Notes: generated by a model not told the origin, from the letters alone. A stretch of 64,000 nt of DNA from Eubacterium plexicaudatum ASF492 (GCF_000364225.2 NZ_AQFT02000001.1:2747501-2811500); one strand, 5' to 3'; positions 34,421-44,004 are shown, counted from the stretch's first letter. Program-made: numbers and translations.

Positions 34421-34506
34421 TTGAATATTTTCCTAAAAAAGGTGAAATAAATCCATTTTCAAAAATCAGCGTAAAAGTCAGTGAAAAGAAGGTTGGCCAA
34501 AGCATT

Positions 34507-35507
34507 TTACCGCTGCCCGGAAAACGGATACAGCAGCTTCTGATTTTCTTCTTCATACATATTATCTCTCGTAATCAGCCTGGAATCGACAGACAGATTT
34601 TTTCCACATCGGAACCTTCCAGAACGCGGACCGCCTGTTCCACACCGAGATAACCGATATTAAACGGTTTTTGAATGACTATCCCCTGAAACACACCTGC
34701 TTCCAGCAGCTGTATCTCTTCGATTAAGCTGTCAAAACCAATCAGCCGAACCTTTCCGTCCAGCTTCATATCTTTGATTGCGCGGGCGGCCCCGACCGAC
34801 GCATATTCATTCGTTCCGATCAACAGATCCATATCCGGATACCGTGTCATCAGGCCGACGGTCAAAGTGTAGGCTTTATCATAGGAAGAATCGCAGAATA
34901 CAACGTCTTTGATCGCGCTGACTTTACTGCCAAGACCGTCCCGAATGCCTCTTTCCCGCTCCATAGCCGTTGACGCTCCCTGTACATGGGCTACAATTCC
35001 GATTTTCGGATTTTGGTCCGTCTTTAACATGGAACCTGCATACCTGCCCAGCTTCTTACCGGCTTCATAATTATCTGTAGCTACAATACATGACGCAACG
35101 TCCCGTTCAACAACCGAATCCAGAAGAATCAATTTAATGCCTTCGTTTACCACCTCTTCCAGCACATCCGCCGTACGGATGTAGTCGCACGGCGCGACGA
35201 GCATGGCATCCGGTTTTTTTTGAATACATGCACGAATATTGGCAATCTGACCTTCGATATCCTCTTCGGTCGTTTCTCCCATTACTTCCAGCTGCGCGCC
35301 GTACTCTTTTGCTCCAAGCTGCGCACCGTCAATCAGGGAAGTCCAAAATCCATTGGTCGGATCAATCGTCTTTGGTACAAAAACCAGCTTCCACTGCTTC
35401 TTTTCTTCTTTGCCCATACTCACCGATAATACCAGAAAGGCAAAAACCACCAGTCCGACAGCTGCCAGAATCAGTGTATATTTCGTTTTAATCTTCTCCG
35501 TTTTCAT
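34507..35507 (-). CDS. Membrane-anchored sugar-binding sensor protein (end frameshifted)
   Basis: About 333 residues. An N-terminal helix (YTLILAAVGLVVFAFLVLSVS) acts as anchor and is followed by an RbsB-like periplasmic-binding domain: WKLVFVPKTIDPTNGFWTSL, IRACIQKKPDAMLVAPCD and IGIVAHVQGASTAMERERGI. It lacks a lipobox and lies between the histidine kinase and the importer, so it probably presents the sugar to the kinase rather than to the ABC permease. The raw frame stops at 34575. One more G near plus 34579-34580 adds the common ending PGLITRDNMYEEENQKLLY and a stop at 34507. The start at 35507 lies inside the kinase end, with GGAGGTG before it. Confidence 0.8.
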
Positions 35508-37298
35508 CGGCACCTCCGGACAACGGGATAGAGACAAGCGCCGTTGTTCCCTTTCCGACTTCGCTCGTATAGGATATCCCGTATTCTTCTCCATAATACA
35601 GCTGCAGTCGTTTTTGTACATTGGACACTCCGACTCCGCCTCCCGTATTTGTTTTTTCACTGTTGGATTCTTCCAGAATGCGGCGGATCTTACCGGCATC
35701 CATGCCCGCACCGTCGTCTTCTACGGCGATAAACGCTTTTGTATCATGTACGAAACCACGAATGCAGATCCGGCCCTTTGATTGTTTGTATTTGATTCCG
35801 TGATAAATCGCATTTTCCACCAATGGCTGAAGCGTGAATTTGACAATCTGCACGGGCAGTATTTCCGGTTCCGCCTCAATCTCGTATTCCAGTTTGTCTT
35901 TGTAGCGCATTTTCTGAATCGTCAGATAACTTTTGACATAGTCCATCTCCTGTGATACCGTAACCTGTTCCTGTTCATTGCTGATACTCTGACGCAGCAG
36001 CCTTGCAAGTGCGGCTGTCATTTCAACGACTTCTTCATTTTTTTCATCTTCCGCCATCCAGATGATCGAATCCAGTGTATTATATAAAAAATGCGGATTA
36101 ATCTGTGCCTGCAGCGCCCGCAGTTCACTTTTCCGCTTCTGCTCCTGTTCATAAATATTTTGTTCGATCAATGCATGAATACGGTCTGTCATCATATTAA
36201 ACGATCTGGACAGGCTGCCGATCTCGTTTTCCACCATAATATCCACACGTGTCTCAACATTACCTTCTTCTACCGTACTCATGCCGTCCCGCAGCTGGCG
36301 AATAGGTTTTGTCAGCTCCTGCGAAAGTCTGTTGGACAGTACGAGGACGCCAAGCAGCAGACCTGCTGCTACCACCAGATGCATCAGCTGTGCCTGCTTT
36401 GTATTTTTTAAAAGCTCGGAACTGTAGGCCACTCCTACGACCGACCATCCGGTTTTTTTAGACCGGGACATCGTGTACAATCTGTGCTCTTCTCCTTCTT
36501 CCGTAAAAAAGTAATCGGTTTCACAGTTCATCACTTCTTCTATTTTTTCCGTCTGCAGACCGCCGTACAGCAATTGCTGTTTCGGATGATAGACAATATT
36601 TCCATCGGCATCTACTAAAAATACATAGCCTTTGTTTCCGATTTGGTTGCTGTTACATAAGTCACTGATCGCATTATAATTTAAATCGACAAAAAAAGCC
36701 CTTCCTTTTCTCCTGTCTGATTATTGACAAGTGCACGGCTTAGTGTAATCACCCACTGATAGCTGCTCCGGATCGCATTCTGCACGTGTGAAGAAGATAT
36801 TGCAATTCCACCTGATGCCTTCATCGTCTCCCGATACCAGTCCAGATTTTTAATATCAATATATTCGGTCAGCTTTTCTTTTCCACTGTTTACAATATAT
36901 TTTCCGTTATCCGCCACAATTGCAATATTATAAATATCGCTGCGGCTCTCCATAATCGTACGAAATTGGGTCAGTATCCGCTCTTTTTCCTCCGCATACT
37001 GCTCCGCAGTCTGATTTTCATCAAACAGATACCGTGATACATCGCTGCTTTTTGCAATTACAGATGAAATGTTTTCCATATAGTCAATATACGCATCAAC
37101 GTCACGGTTCACCTGCCTGATAATCTGCGTTGTATAATGAATCGAATTTTCATAAATCGCTTTATTTGTATAGTTTACGGCAATCACAAGAAAGCTCAGT
37201 CCGGCAAGAACAACAAGCGCAGAAAAGGAAGCCATCATTGCGCTCTGGATACTTTTAAATTTTCCAAACAGAGAAATGGGTTCTCCACGATGCTTCAT
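35488..37298 (-). CDS. Sensor histidine kinase, YesM type (frameshifted)
   Basis: About 604 residues when joined. Helix 1 (MMASFSALVVLAGLSFLVIAV), a double-Cache-like extracellular domain, helix 2 (LVVAAGLLLGVLVLS), HAMP (LTKPIRQLRDGMSTVEEGN) and a His_kinase domain with LRALQAQINPHFLYNTLDS (His acceptor) and ATPase motifs LQPLVENAIYHGI and DDGAGMDAGK follow in order. The break is at the A7 run 36691-36697; one more base restores EGLFFVDLNYNAISD. This class pairs with AraC-type regulators to control carbohydrate genes. It overlaps its regulator by 4 nt and the binding protein by 20 nt. Confidence 0.9.
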
Positions 37299-38905
37299 TC
37301 CGAATTCTCCCTTGCATATTCTTTCGGCGTCTTGCCTGTCACTTTTTTAAATACAATGCTGAAATAATGCGGATCGCTAAATCCTACTTTTTCAGCAATT
37401 TCATAATTTTTCAGACTTGTCTGCCGCAGCAGCCGTTCCGCATTTTGAATCCGGATATTCATAAGCGCTTCCGTAAACGTCTGTCCGGTTGCTTCTTTAA
37501 AAATACTGGAAAATCGGCTCGTACTCATATTTAAATATTCACAGAGCTGATTTAAGCCCAGATTCCGATCCGCATAATTTTCAAAAATATAGTCCATCGC
37601 TTTATCTGCCTGACGTTTGCTGCTCGACTGTCCGATTTTTTCCAGCGCCGAAAATCCTTTTTCGGCGTATACCCGCACCGCTTCCATAGCTGCTTCGATA
37701 CTGTGTGCGTCCGCTACTTTTGCCATTACGGTTTCCGGCATGGCAAATTTTTCATCGGACTGGTACACATTTGCATAAATCAGCTGTACCATTTGCTGAA
37801 AATAAGCTGCGGCCGCATTTCTGTTTACATATTTTGTTTTCATCCATGTTTCGATTCTGTCCAGTGTTTGTTCAAATTTATTATGATCAAAGCTTTTCAC
37901 CGCTTCGTCGGCAGCTTTTAATTCTTTTTTCAGCGTCATCGGATTCGCTTCGCACTGCTTATCCCCGCTGTCTAAAATAATGCCGGTTCCTTTCGTATAT
38001 CGGTACCGCAGCATATCGGACGCGGATTCATAAGAATAAGGAAGATCCTCCAGCGCCGTTACACAGCATCCGATGCCCATAGATATGCTTAAGTGCGCTG
38101 CCTGATATACATTATCCTGTATTTCCGTACAGATTTCCAGTATATATTTTGTATTTTCCTGTTTTGCATGCTTCCAGATCAGCAGACAGATGCGGTTGTC
38201 GGAATCCCGGTAAGCAATGCCGCATTCGCTGCGTCTTAAGATCTCATCACTGATGTTTTCCACAACAAATGACATCAGTGCGCTTCCTTTTTTCAGTTCT
38301 TTTTCTATTTCACAATATCCGGAATACACATCCAGATCGACAGCTACGACCCGGAACGCATTCCCGCGTATGTGGACGCCAAGTTCGTCCAGTTCCTTTA
38401 AGCACTTTTGAATGCCCTGTGTACCGCTGACAAGCCTGGAAAGCGCTTTGGATACGATCAGTGATTCATTTTTCGTATATTTGTGATATACCTCGTTTAA
38501 CTGATCTAATTTTTGTTCCTGTCTGCGTACACTGTCCAGTTTTTCCCGGACGGTCAGTAATACTTTGGACAGCTCTTTTGCTGTCACCGGTTTTAATATA
38601 TATTCCGATACATGGTACTGCAGCGCCTGTTTTGCATATTCAAATTCCCCATAACCGCTGAAAATAATAATTTCCGTCTGCGGACAATTCTCGTATAAAT
38701 ATTTGCTCAACCCCATACCGTCCATATATGGCATGTAAATGTCCGTCAATACGACGTCTACCGGGCTGTCCTGAATATAGCTTATCGCCTGCTGTCCATT
38801 TTCACATAACCCCGCCAGTTCAAATCCTAATTCTTTCCATCGAATTTTTGCACTGATGGCTTCTCTGACGAGAATCTCATCATCCACCAATAATACCTTA
38901 TACAT
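37295..38905 (-). CDS. AraC-type response regulator, YesN family
   Basis: A 536-residue regulator. The receiver domain is at residues 1-120 (VDDE, phospho-acceptor Asp in VDVVLTDIYMPYMDG, Lys in YILKPVTAKE). A linker of about 310 residues follows, and then two AraC helix-turn-helix motifs at the C-terminus (NLGLNQLCEYLNMSTSRFSSIFKEATG and YEIAEKVGFSDPHYFSIVFKKVTGKTPKEY). With the kinase it forms a sugar-responsive two-component system whose probable target is the importer promoter at 34392-34420. The start at 38905 has AAGAGGTG. Confidence 0.92.
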   Translation of the reverse strand: MYKVLLVDDEILVREAISAKIRWKELGFELAGLCENGQQAISYIQDSPVDVVLTDIYMPYMDGMGLSKYLYENCPQTEIIIFSGYGEFEYAKQALQYHVSEYILKPVTAKELSKVLLTVREKLDSVRRQEQKLDQLNEVYHKYTKNESLIVSKALSRLVSGTQGIQKCLKELDELGVHIRGNAFRVVAVDLDVYSGYCEIEKELKKGSALMSFVVENISDEILRRSECGIAYRDSDNRICLLIWKHAKQENTKYILEICTEIQDNVYQAAHLSISMGIGCCVTALEDLPYSYESASDMLRYRYTKGTGIILDSGDKQCEANPMTLKKELKAADEAVKSFDHNKFEQTLDRIETWMKTKYVNRNAAAAYFQQMVQLIYANVYQSDEKFAMPETVMAKVADAHSIEAAMEAVRVYAEKGFSALEKIGQSSSKRQADKAMDYIFENYADRNLGLNQLCEYLNMSTSRFSSIFKEATGQTFTEALMNIRIQNAERLLRQTSLKNYEIAEKVGFSDPHYFSIVFKKVTGKTPKEYARENSE

Positions 38906-38950
38906 AAAAACACCTCTTGGCAAATGTGATTCATCCAAAAGAATATACCT

Positions 38951-39715
38951 TCACTCCGGATAAATACATGTTACTCCGGCTGCCTGAAATGCCTGCAGCC
39001 ACTTATCTTCCGGCTTTTTGTCGGTTACTACCGTCGTTAAATCCGTCAGCATCCCGATTGAAACAAATGCCGTTTCCTCAAATTTGCTGGAATCAACTAC
39101 AAGAACTCTTTCTTTCGCCGATTCCAGCATGGTTTTCTTATTATTTGCATGCAGTACATCCGAATCCGTAAAACCTGCATGCAGATCAAATCCTTTGCAC
39201 GAAATAAATGCTTTGTCCACATGATAAGATTTTAACATCTGATCGGTCTGCGGACCTACCAGTGCGCAGGAACTTACCCGTGATGCCCCTCCGGTGGAAA
39301 GCACATTCCAGTCTGTCATATCCAACAGTTCCATAATAATTTCAATGGAATTGGTAATTACGACCAGGTTCCTTTTTTCTTTTAATGCTCTTGCTATATA
39401 TACCGCCGTAGAACTTGCATCCAGCATCAGTCTGTCGCCGTCATGCACCATCCGGCTGACCAGCTTCGCAATCTGCTGTTTGCCTACAATGTTGCGGTTT
39501 TTTCTTACATTCAGAGAAAATTCCATATTTGTGCTTTCATTCAGAACCGCACCGCCATAGCTTTTAATAGCATAGCCTTCATTTTCCAGTCTTTCCAAAT
39601 CTCTCCTGATCGTTTCTTCCGATACACCATAACTTTGACTTAACTCGCTGACGACGACACGACGTTCTGCCTGCAGCTTTACAAGTATTTCTTTCCGCCT
39701 CTCAATTGCGAGCAT
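38951..39715 (-). CDS. DeoR-family transcriptional repressor (FucR-like)
   Basis: A 254-residue regulator. The N-terminal DeoR helix-turn-helix (RRKEILVKLQAERRVVVSELSQSYGVSEETIRRDLERLENEGYAIKSYGGAVL) is followed by a DeoRC sugar-phosphate sensor domain (LVSRMVHDGDRLMLDASSTAVYIARAL, TGGASRVSSCALVGPQ, AFISCKGFDLHAGFTD). It follows the shell genes directly. It probably represses them and is released by a pathway intermediate such as fuculose-1-phosphate or DHAP. The 14-bp direct-repeat boxes at the two metabolic promoters are its likely sites. Confidence 0.92.
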   Translation of the reverse strand: MLAIERRKEILVKLQAERRVVVSELSQSYGVSEETIRRDLERLENEGYAIKSYGGAVLNESTNMEFSLNVRKNRNIVGKQQIAKLVSRMVHDGDRLMLDASSTAVYIARALKEKRNLVVITNSIEIIMELLDMTDWNVLSTGGASRVSSCALVGPQTDQMLKSYHVDKAFISCKGFDLHAGFTDSDVLHANNKKTMLESAKERVLVVDSSKFEETAFVSIGMLTDLTTVVTDKKPEDKWLQAFQAAGVTCIYPE

Positions 39716-39734
39716 CACAGTTCCTCCTTTTTTA

Positions 39735-40283
39735 TTATAAGATTGCGTTTCGAATCTGAGCATCCGGATGCGCAATTACGGAGGAATCCAGATACATTCC
39801 TTCTTCTGCAGCCGCAGATTTTGCCTTTTCAATCGCAGCTTCCACAGCCGCCACTTCACCGGTAAGCATCAGATATGATTTTCCGCACATACCTCTTGCC
39901 ACGCGAAGCTCAATCAGATCTACAATCGCAGTCTTTGCCGCTGCGTCTGCCGCCACGATAATCGAAGCCGCATCGTATGTTTCCATAATCCCAAGCGCCA
40001 TTATATTTTCAACTGCCGTAGCTCCATAAATAGCCGGAAAAATAGATGCATGCGGATTGCCGAGCACAAAACTGCCGATCAGCTGTTCGCCGTGCTGCAC
40101 TTTTGCTGTTTCTATGGCCGCATTGACCGCGCTCAAACGGCCGGAAATCAAAACAATATATTTTCCCGGACATACGGTCTGTGCTTCAATGATCGTTACA
40201 TCCGCTGCTTTTACCATAGCGTCTGCTGCCGTTATGCCTGCCGAAACAGTCTTATATTCCGCCATTCCGATTGCTTTACTCAT
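39735..40283 (-). CDS. BMC-T shell protein with 4Fe-4S pore, PduT-like
   Basis: A 182-residue protein of two fused BMC domains (about 1-90 and 95-180), which forms trimers that look like hexagons in the shell. Cys38 in AQTVCPGKYIV is at the same place as the cysteine that binds a 4Fe-4S cluster at the pore in PduT. It may therefore carry electrons through the shell, most likely to or from the PduS protein whose gene overlaps it by 8 nt. I start at 40283 where AAGGATG precedes the ATG and the length equals that of PduT. Confidence 0.9.
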   Translation of the reverse strand: MSKAIGMAEYKTVSAGITAADAMVKAADVTIIEAQTVCPGKYIVLISGRLSAVNAAIETAKVQHGEQLIGSFVLGNPHASIFPAIYGATAVENIMALGIMETYDAASIIVAADAAAKTAIVDLIELRVARGMCGKSYLMLTGEVAAVEAAIEKAKSAAAEEGMYLDSSVIAHPDAQIRNAIL

Positions 40284-41637
40284 TTTCTGCACATCCTTTC
40301 TGCTTCTCGTGTTCCTTTTCAATTACAATGTATTGATCTGTCACCGCGCTTACCGTGCCGCTGATGGAAGCGTGTATGCCTACGCTTAAGCCCTGCGCCG
40401 GCTGCGCGATCATCTGTCCTTTTTGTACCTGTTCTCCCGCATGTACGACCGCAGCTGCTGGTGCGCCGATATGCTGACTCAGTAAAATCTTTACTTTTGA
40501 GACAGTTATGGCTTCATCTGCAAGCGGCGCTTTTTTATTATATTTTGCAAGGTCCAGACGTGCCATCAGACGTGCCATCGGTACCTTACGGTAATCCCGT
40601 TCCGTTCCTACCGGCTTTGGCTCCGCCTTCGGCGGCTTTATCCCGTTTGCACGCAGGCCCGCTTTATAATCGGCAATCAGCGATCTTGGAGAGAGTCCCT
40701 GCATGCATGAATACATTTCACAAAGTCCACAGGAAGAACAAAACATCGTATTGATAAAAATATTCGGTTCCTGCACATCCTTGCATGTGGCCGCTCTCAT
40801 AAACAAATGCGGTTCGATCGGATGTCCCAGACGATTTCTCGGACAAAGGTCCGTACACATCGTACACTGACAGCAGCTGGCTGCCGCCCGTTTCAAATCA
40901 ATCGAAGCTTTCCGCTGCTTTTTGCGTACAATCAGATGATCCTGCGGCAGTACAAGCACCGCATTCGTCGTCTTTGTGACCGGCTGTAACCCGCTTCCGA
41001 TCTGCCCCATCATCGGTCCGCCGATAAAATATACGGGATCGTCATGCGTATTGTTTCCTGCCAGCCGTACCGTCTCTTCGATGGAAGTTCCGATCGGAAC
41101 CCGCACCGTAACCGGATGTTCCACCTCTCCGACGACAGATACAAGCTTGTCGATAACCGGGATATTTTTTTCAACGGCACGATATACATTATATACCGTC
41201 TCCACATTAAAGACCGCAACTCCACAGTCGATCGGAAGACCGCCCGGCTTTACCACTTTTTTTGTCACCTCGTAAATTAAAACGACTTCGTCTCCCGCCG
41301 GATACACTTCGTCCAAAAGTCCAAGGCGCATATTCGGATATGCATCGAGTACGGCATGTAATGCTTCGATCGTCTTTTTGTAGGATTTTTTTATGCCGAT
41401 AACCATTTCTTTTGCCCCGACCGTCCGGCCGATCTTATAAAATGTATCTGCAATTTCCGCCGCATATTTTTCCAGCAGCTGCCGGTGCAGTTTCAGCAGC
41501 GGTTCACATTCCGCACAGTTTAAGATCAGTGTTTCCGTCTTTGCATTCAGCTTTGCGTAAGACGGAAACCCTGCACCGCCGGCTCCCACAATTCCGTTTT
41601 CCTGTATAAGTTTGCTTAATTGTTCGATTTCCATCAT
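40276..41637 (-). CDS. pduS: PduS/RnfC-like flavo-iron-sulfur electron carrier
   Basis: A 453-residue protein. An N-terminal RnfC-type NADH/FMN-binding part (GIVGAGGAGFPSYAKL, LNCAECEPLL, GGLPIDCGVAVFNVETVYN) is followed by an SLBB domain (VVGEVEHPVTVRVPIGTSIEE). Next come two 4Fe-4S motifs (CCQCTMCTDLCPRNRLG and MFCSSCGLCEMYSCMQG), and a biotin-like C-terminal domain. In B12-dependent Pdu systems it reduces cobalamin; this locus has a B12-free dehydratase, so here it more likely recycles NADH or supplies electrons to the radical activase. It is intact. Confidence 0.92.
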   Translation of the reverse strand: MMEIEQLSKLIQENGIVGAGGAGFPSYAKLNAKTETLILNCAECEPLLKLHRQLLEKYAAEIADTFYKIGRTVGAKEMVIGIKKSYKKTIEALHAVLDAYPNMRLGLLDEVYPAGDEVVLIYEVTKKVVKPGGLPIDCGVAVFNVETVYNVYRAVEKNIPVIDKLVSVVGEVEHPVTVRVPIGTSIEETVRLAGNNTHDDPVYFIGGPMMGQIGSGLQPVTKTTNAVLVLPQDHLIVRKKQRKASIDLKRAAASCCQCTMCTDLCPRNRLGHPIEPHLFMRAATCKDVQEPNIFINTMFCSSCGLCEMYSCMQGLSPRSLIADYKAGLRANGIKPPKAEPKPVGTERDYRKVPMARLMARLDLAKYNKKAPLADEAITVSKVKILLSQHIGAPAAAVVHAGEQVQKGQMIAQPAQGLSVGIHASISGTVSAVTDQYIVIEKEHEKQKGCAENE

Positions 41638-41655
41638 TCTCTTAACCCCTGGTTT

Positions 41656-41922
41656 TTACTCCAGTCCCGTTCCATCATCAATAATTCCTACAACTGCTGC
41701 ATCTACCGGGGCATTTTCCAGCCCGTTGCCGATTCTTGCCGCGCTTCCCTGTGCAACAAGCACATATTCGCCAATGCCCGCTCCGATCTTATCGACGGCA
41801 ACGAGCTGTTTTTGCCCGCTGCCCATATGGTCCTGCACGTCGATAATCATAAACTTACTGCCAACCAGATTTTCACTCTTACGGGTAGAAACAACACTTC
41901 CTGTTACTTTCCCAATCAGCAT
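41656..41922 (-). CDS. BMC vertex protein, EutN/CcmL family
   Basis: An 88-residue protein starting MLIGKVTGSVVSTRKSENLVGSKFMIIDV, the typical EutN/CcmL/PduN strand pattern, with VDKIGAGIGEYVLVAQGSAAR in the middle. Five copies close each corner of the icosahedral shell. The start at 41922 is preferred over in-frame codons that lie inside pduL. It follows pduL by 10 nt. Confidence 0.93.
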   Translation of the reverse strand: MLIGKVTGSVVSTRKSENLVGSKFMIIDVQDHMGSGQKQLVAVDKIGAGIGEYVLVAQGSAARIGNGLENAPVDAAVVGIIDDGTGLE

Positions 41923-41932
41923 GGCTGCCTCC

Positions 41933-42580
41933 TTACCGGATAATCCGTACACAGTCTCCAGTTGCAATGCCGGCTGCGTTTGCTTCATCCGTATCTATAT
42001 GCATCTCCAGTGTAAAATGCTCATCCACACGTATCAGGACATGATCAAAAACCGTTCCGCGTTCATTCTCCGCTTTTACCGATACAACGTCGCCATCCCG
42101 CACGCCGGCTGCCGCCGCGTCCTTCGGCGCCATATGAATATGCCGCTTTGCAATGATACAGCCTTCGTTCAGATAAATTGCTCCTTTCGGGCCTACGACC
42201 GCAATCGCTGCGGAGCCTTCCGTACGTCCGGACTCCCGGATCGGCGCCTTTACCCCGAGCCGGAGCGCATCCGTTGCGGAAATTTCCACCTGTGTCTTTC
42301 CTCTGACCGGGCCAAGCACCCGGACGTTTTCGATTGCACGCAGCTTTAACCCTACGATCGTTACCATCTCATTGGATGCAAACTGTCCGCCCATCAGCTC
42401 TTTTTTCTTGGTCAGATGATAGCCTTCTCCAAATAAAATTTCCACATGTTCCTGTGTCAGATGAATATGTCTGGCAGAAACACCTGCCGGAACGAGATAC
42501 CCGCTGCCGGCCGATGCGTTTTTCTGCTGCAGAACTTCCAAAACCATTTTCGTAATTAACGTTACTTCATTCTGTTCCAT
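41933..42580 (-). CDS. pduL: Phosphate propanoyltransferase PduL
   Basis: A 215-residue PduL-type phosphotransacylase. The two zinc-site blocks are GVSARHIHLTQEHVEILFG and IIAKRHIHM, with VLGPVRGKTQVEISATDALRLG and GPKGAIYLNEGC between. An amphipathic N-terminal segment (NEVTLITKMVLEVLQQK) followed by a Gly/Ala linker is a typical encapsulation peptide. It turns propionyl-CoA into propionyl-phosphate inside the shell and recycles CoA for the aldehyde dehydrogenase. No propionate kinase is in the window. Confidence 0.95.
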   Translation of the reverse strand: MEQNEVTLITKMVLEVLQQKNASAGSGYLVPAGVSARHIHLTQEHVEILFGEGYHLTKKKELMGGQFASNEMVTIVGLKLRAIENVRVLGPVRGKTQVEISATDALRLGVKAPIRESGRTEGSAAIAVVGPKGAIYLNEGCIIAKRHIHMAPKDAAAAGVRDGDVVSVKAENERGTVFDHVLIRVDEHFTLEMHIDTDEANAAGIATGDCVRIIR

Positions 42581-42598
42581 AAGCTTTTCCCCGCGTTA

Positions 42599-43033
42599 TT
42601 ACAAAATCGTCGGAAGAATCTTTTCCACATCCGTATGCGGTCTTGGAATGACATGGGACGCAACCAGTTCGCCCAGCCGTCCTGCTGCTTCCGAACCGGA
42701 TTCTACCGCAGATTTTACAGCTCCTACATCACCGCGTACCATAACGGTTACAAGGCCGGAACCGATTTTTTCCGTTCCTACAAGCGCTACGTTTGCAGCT
42801 TTTAACATCGTATCAGCCGCTTCAATCGCCGCTGTCAGTCCTCTTGTTTCTATCATTCCCAATGCTTCCTGTGCCATTCTTTTTTCCTCCTTTTTGATCT
42901 GCGGCTCCGGTCTGTCCGGCGCCGCTTTCTTTTTGGATGCCTTTTTCGATATGCCCGCAGTCTTTTTCACGGTCTGCTGCGTACTTTGTTCTGTACCTGT
43001 GTCCTGGTCCGGCATCTGGTTTTCTTCTGCCAT
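42599..43033 (-). CDS. BMC-H shell protein with Lys-rich N-terminal extension
   Basis: A 144-residue form: residues 53-144 are a canonical PduA/PduJ-like BMC-H domain ([47 protein letters not shown]). Residues 1-52 are an unusual polar tail with many Lys and Gln ([18 protein letters not shown]). Both the long start (43033, AAGGAGGCGGAG) and an internal ATG (42877, AAAAAGGAGGAAAAAAG) have excellent ribosome sites, so a long and a short protein may be made from one gene. The domain is almost the same as the protein at 43361-43636. Confidence 0.9.
   Translation of the reverse strand: MAEENQMPDQDTGTEQSTQQTVKKTAGISKKASKKKAAPDRPEPQIKKEEKRMAQEALGMIETRGLTAAIEAADTMLKAANVALVGTEKIGSGLVTVMVRGDVGAVKSAVESGSEAAGRLGELVASHVIPRPHTDVEKILPTIL
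42877..42896 (-). promoter_or_regulatory. Internal ribosome-binding site and second start in BMC-H gene
   Basis: AAAAAGGAGGAAAAAAGA immediately precedes an in-frame ATG at 42877, which would give a 92-residue canonical BMC-H protein (42599-42877). The spacing of GGAGG to ATG is 8 nt, as good as that of the upstream start. Confidence 0.6.
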
Positions 43034-43061
43034 CTGCTCCGCCTCCTTTTCCGGCTTTTCG

Positions 43062-43348
43062 CTAACTGATTACCCTGTTTGCGCTTTGCCAAACGAGTTT
43101 TAAGATCTCTTCATGGGGGTTCGGAATAACTACCTGTACCACCGGTTGTTTGATTCCGCCTTCCTGCGCAGCTTCCATAGCCTGCTTCACCGCCGATACG
43201 TCTCCGCGGATTACGATTGTCACAAGTCTGCCTCCCAGCTTTTTCTCCCAGGTAACCATCTCTACTTCCGCCGTCTTGCACATAATGTCAAGCGCCACCA
43301 CTGCCGCCGTCACACTTGGAATCTCAAAAATCCATATGCCTTTCCCAT
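43062..43348 (-). CDS. BMC-H shell protein (frameshifted)
   Basis: About 95 residues when joined. The N-terminus [29 protein letters not shown] comes from the frame starting at 43348, and the rest, from MTAAVV at 43313, carries [30 protein letters not shown] and ends [13 protein letters not shown]. The break is at the A5 run 43326-43330. This BMC-H variant has a pore sequence (KKLGGRL) different from the KIGSGL of the PduA-like copies, so it may pass another metabolite. Its start has AAGGAGCG. Confidence 0.85.
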
Positions 43349-43360
43349 AAAAGCGCTCCT

Positions 43361-43636
43361 TTAAATCTTTGGCAGAATCTTTTCTACATCATCGTGTGGT
43401 CTTGGAATGACATGTGCCGCAACCAGCTCGCCCAGCCGTCCTGCCGCATCTGCGCCTGTCTCTACCGCTGCCTTTACGGCGCCGACATCACCGCGCACCA
43501 TAACCGTTACGAGACCGGAACCGATTTTTTCCGTTCCTACAAGTGTTACTTCCGCTGCTTTGGTCATTGCATCTCCTGCTTCAATTGCTGCTGTCAACCC
43601 TCTTGTTTCTATCATTCCTAATGCCTGCTGTGCCAT
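43361..43636 (-). CDS. BMC-H shell protein, PduA/PduJ-like
   Basis: A 91-residue hexamer-forming protein: [59 protein letters not shown]... with the KIGSGLV pore loop that in PduA lets propanediol pass. It is likely the main facet protein. The ribosome site is GGAGGAAAA. Confidence 0.95.
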   Translation of the reverse strand: MAQQALGMIETRGLTAAIEAGDAMTKAAEVTLVGTEKIGSGLVTVMVRGDVGAVKAAVETGADAAGRLGELVAAHVIPRPHDDVEKILPKI

Positions 43637-43648
43637 TTTATTTTCCTC

Positions 43649-43993
43649 CTAGATTTCTTTGATATATTTTTTATTTGGCTCCCCTTTATCCATACCGCTG
43701 AGCTTTAATAATTTTTCCGTATCTTCCGTCGGTCCTGCGATCTCATATTCCGCCACGACACCGGCAAGTTCCTCCGCCCTGGCTCTGGCAGCTTCCAGCG
43801 CCGCTTTTACATCCGATACGCTCCCGCGGAACTTCACCATAACGATCAGTGGTACGGGAAGTGCGTCTGCATTTGCCGGTTTATTTTTATCGAACGTTTC
43901 CAGACGGACATTTCCTGCTTTGCACCCGGCATCTGCCGCCGCAAAAGCGGTTGCCAGCCCGAATACCTCCAGCATTCCTGCTGCTTCACCCAT
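43649..43993 (-). CDS. BMC-domain shell protein with loop insertion
   Basis: A 114-residue single BMC domain (AAGMLEVFGLATAFAAADAGCKAGNVRLETFD ... VPLIVMVKFRGSVSDVKAALEAARARAEE) with an insertion of about 12-15 residues (DKNKPANADALPV) where the pore loop should be and a Lys-rich C-terminal tail (DKGEPNKKYIKEI). The altered pore suggests a specialised facet protein or a capping or anchoring role. Confidence 0.85.
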   Translation of the reverse strand: MGEAAGMLEVFGLATAFAAADAGCKAGNVRLETFDKNKPANADALPVPLIVMVKFRGSVSDVKAALEAARARAEELAGVVAEYEIAGPTEDTEKLLKLSGMDKGEPNKKYIKEI

Positions 43994-44004
43994 CTTTTAC
44001 TCCT

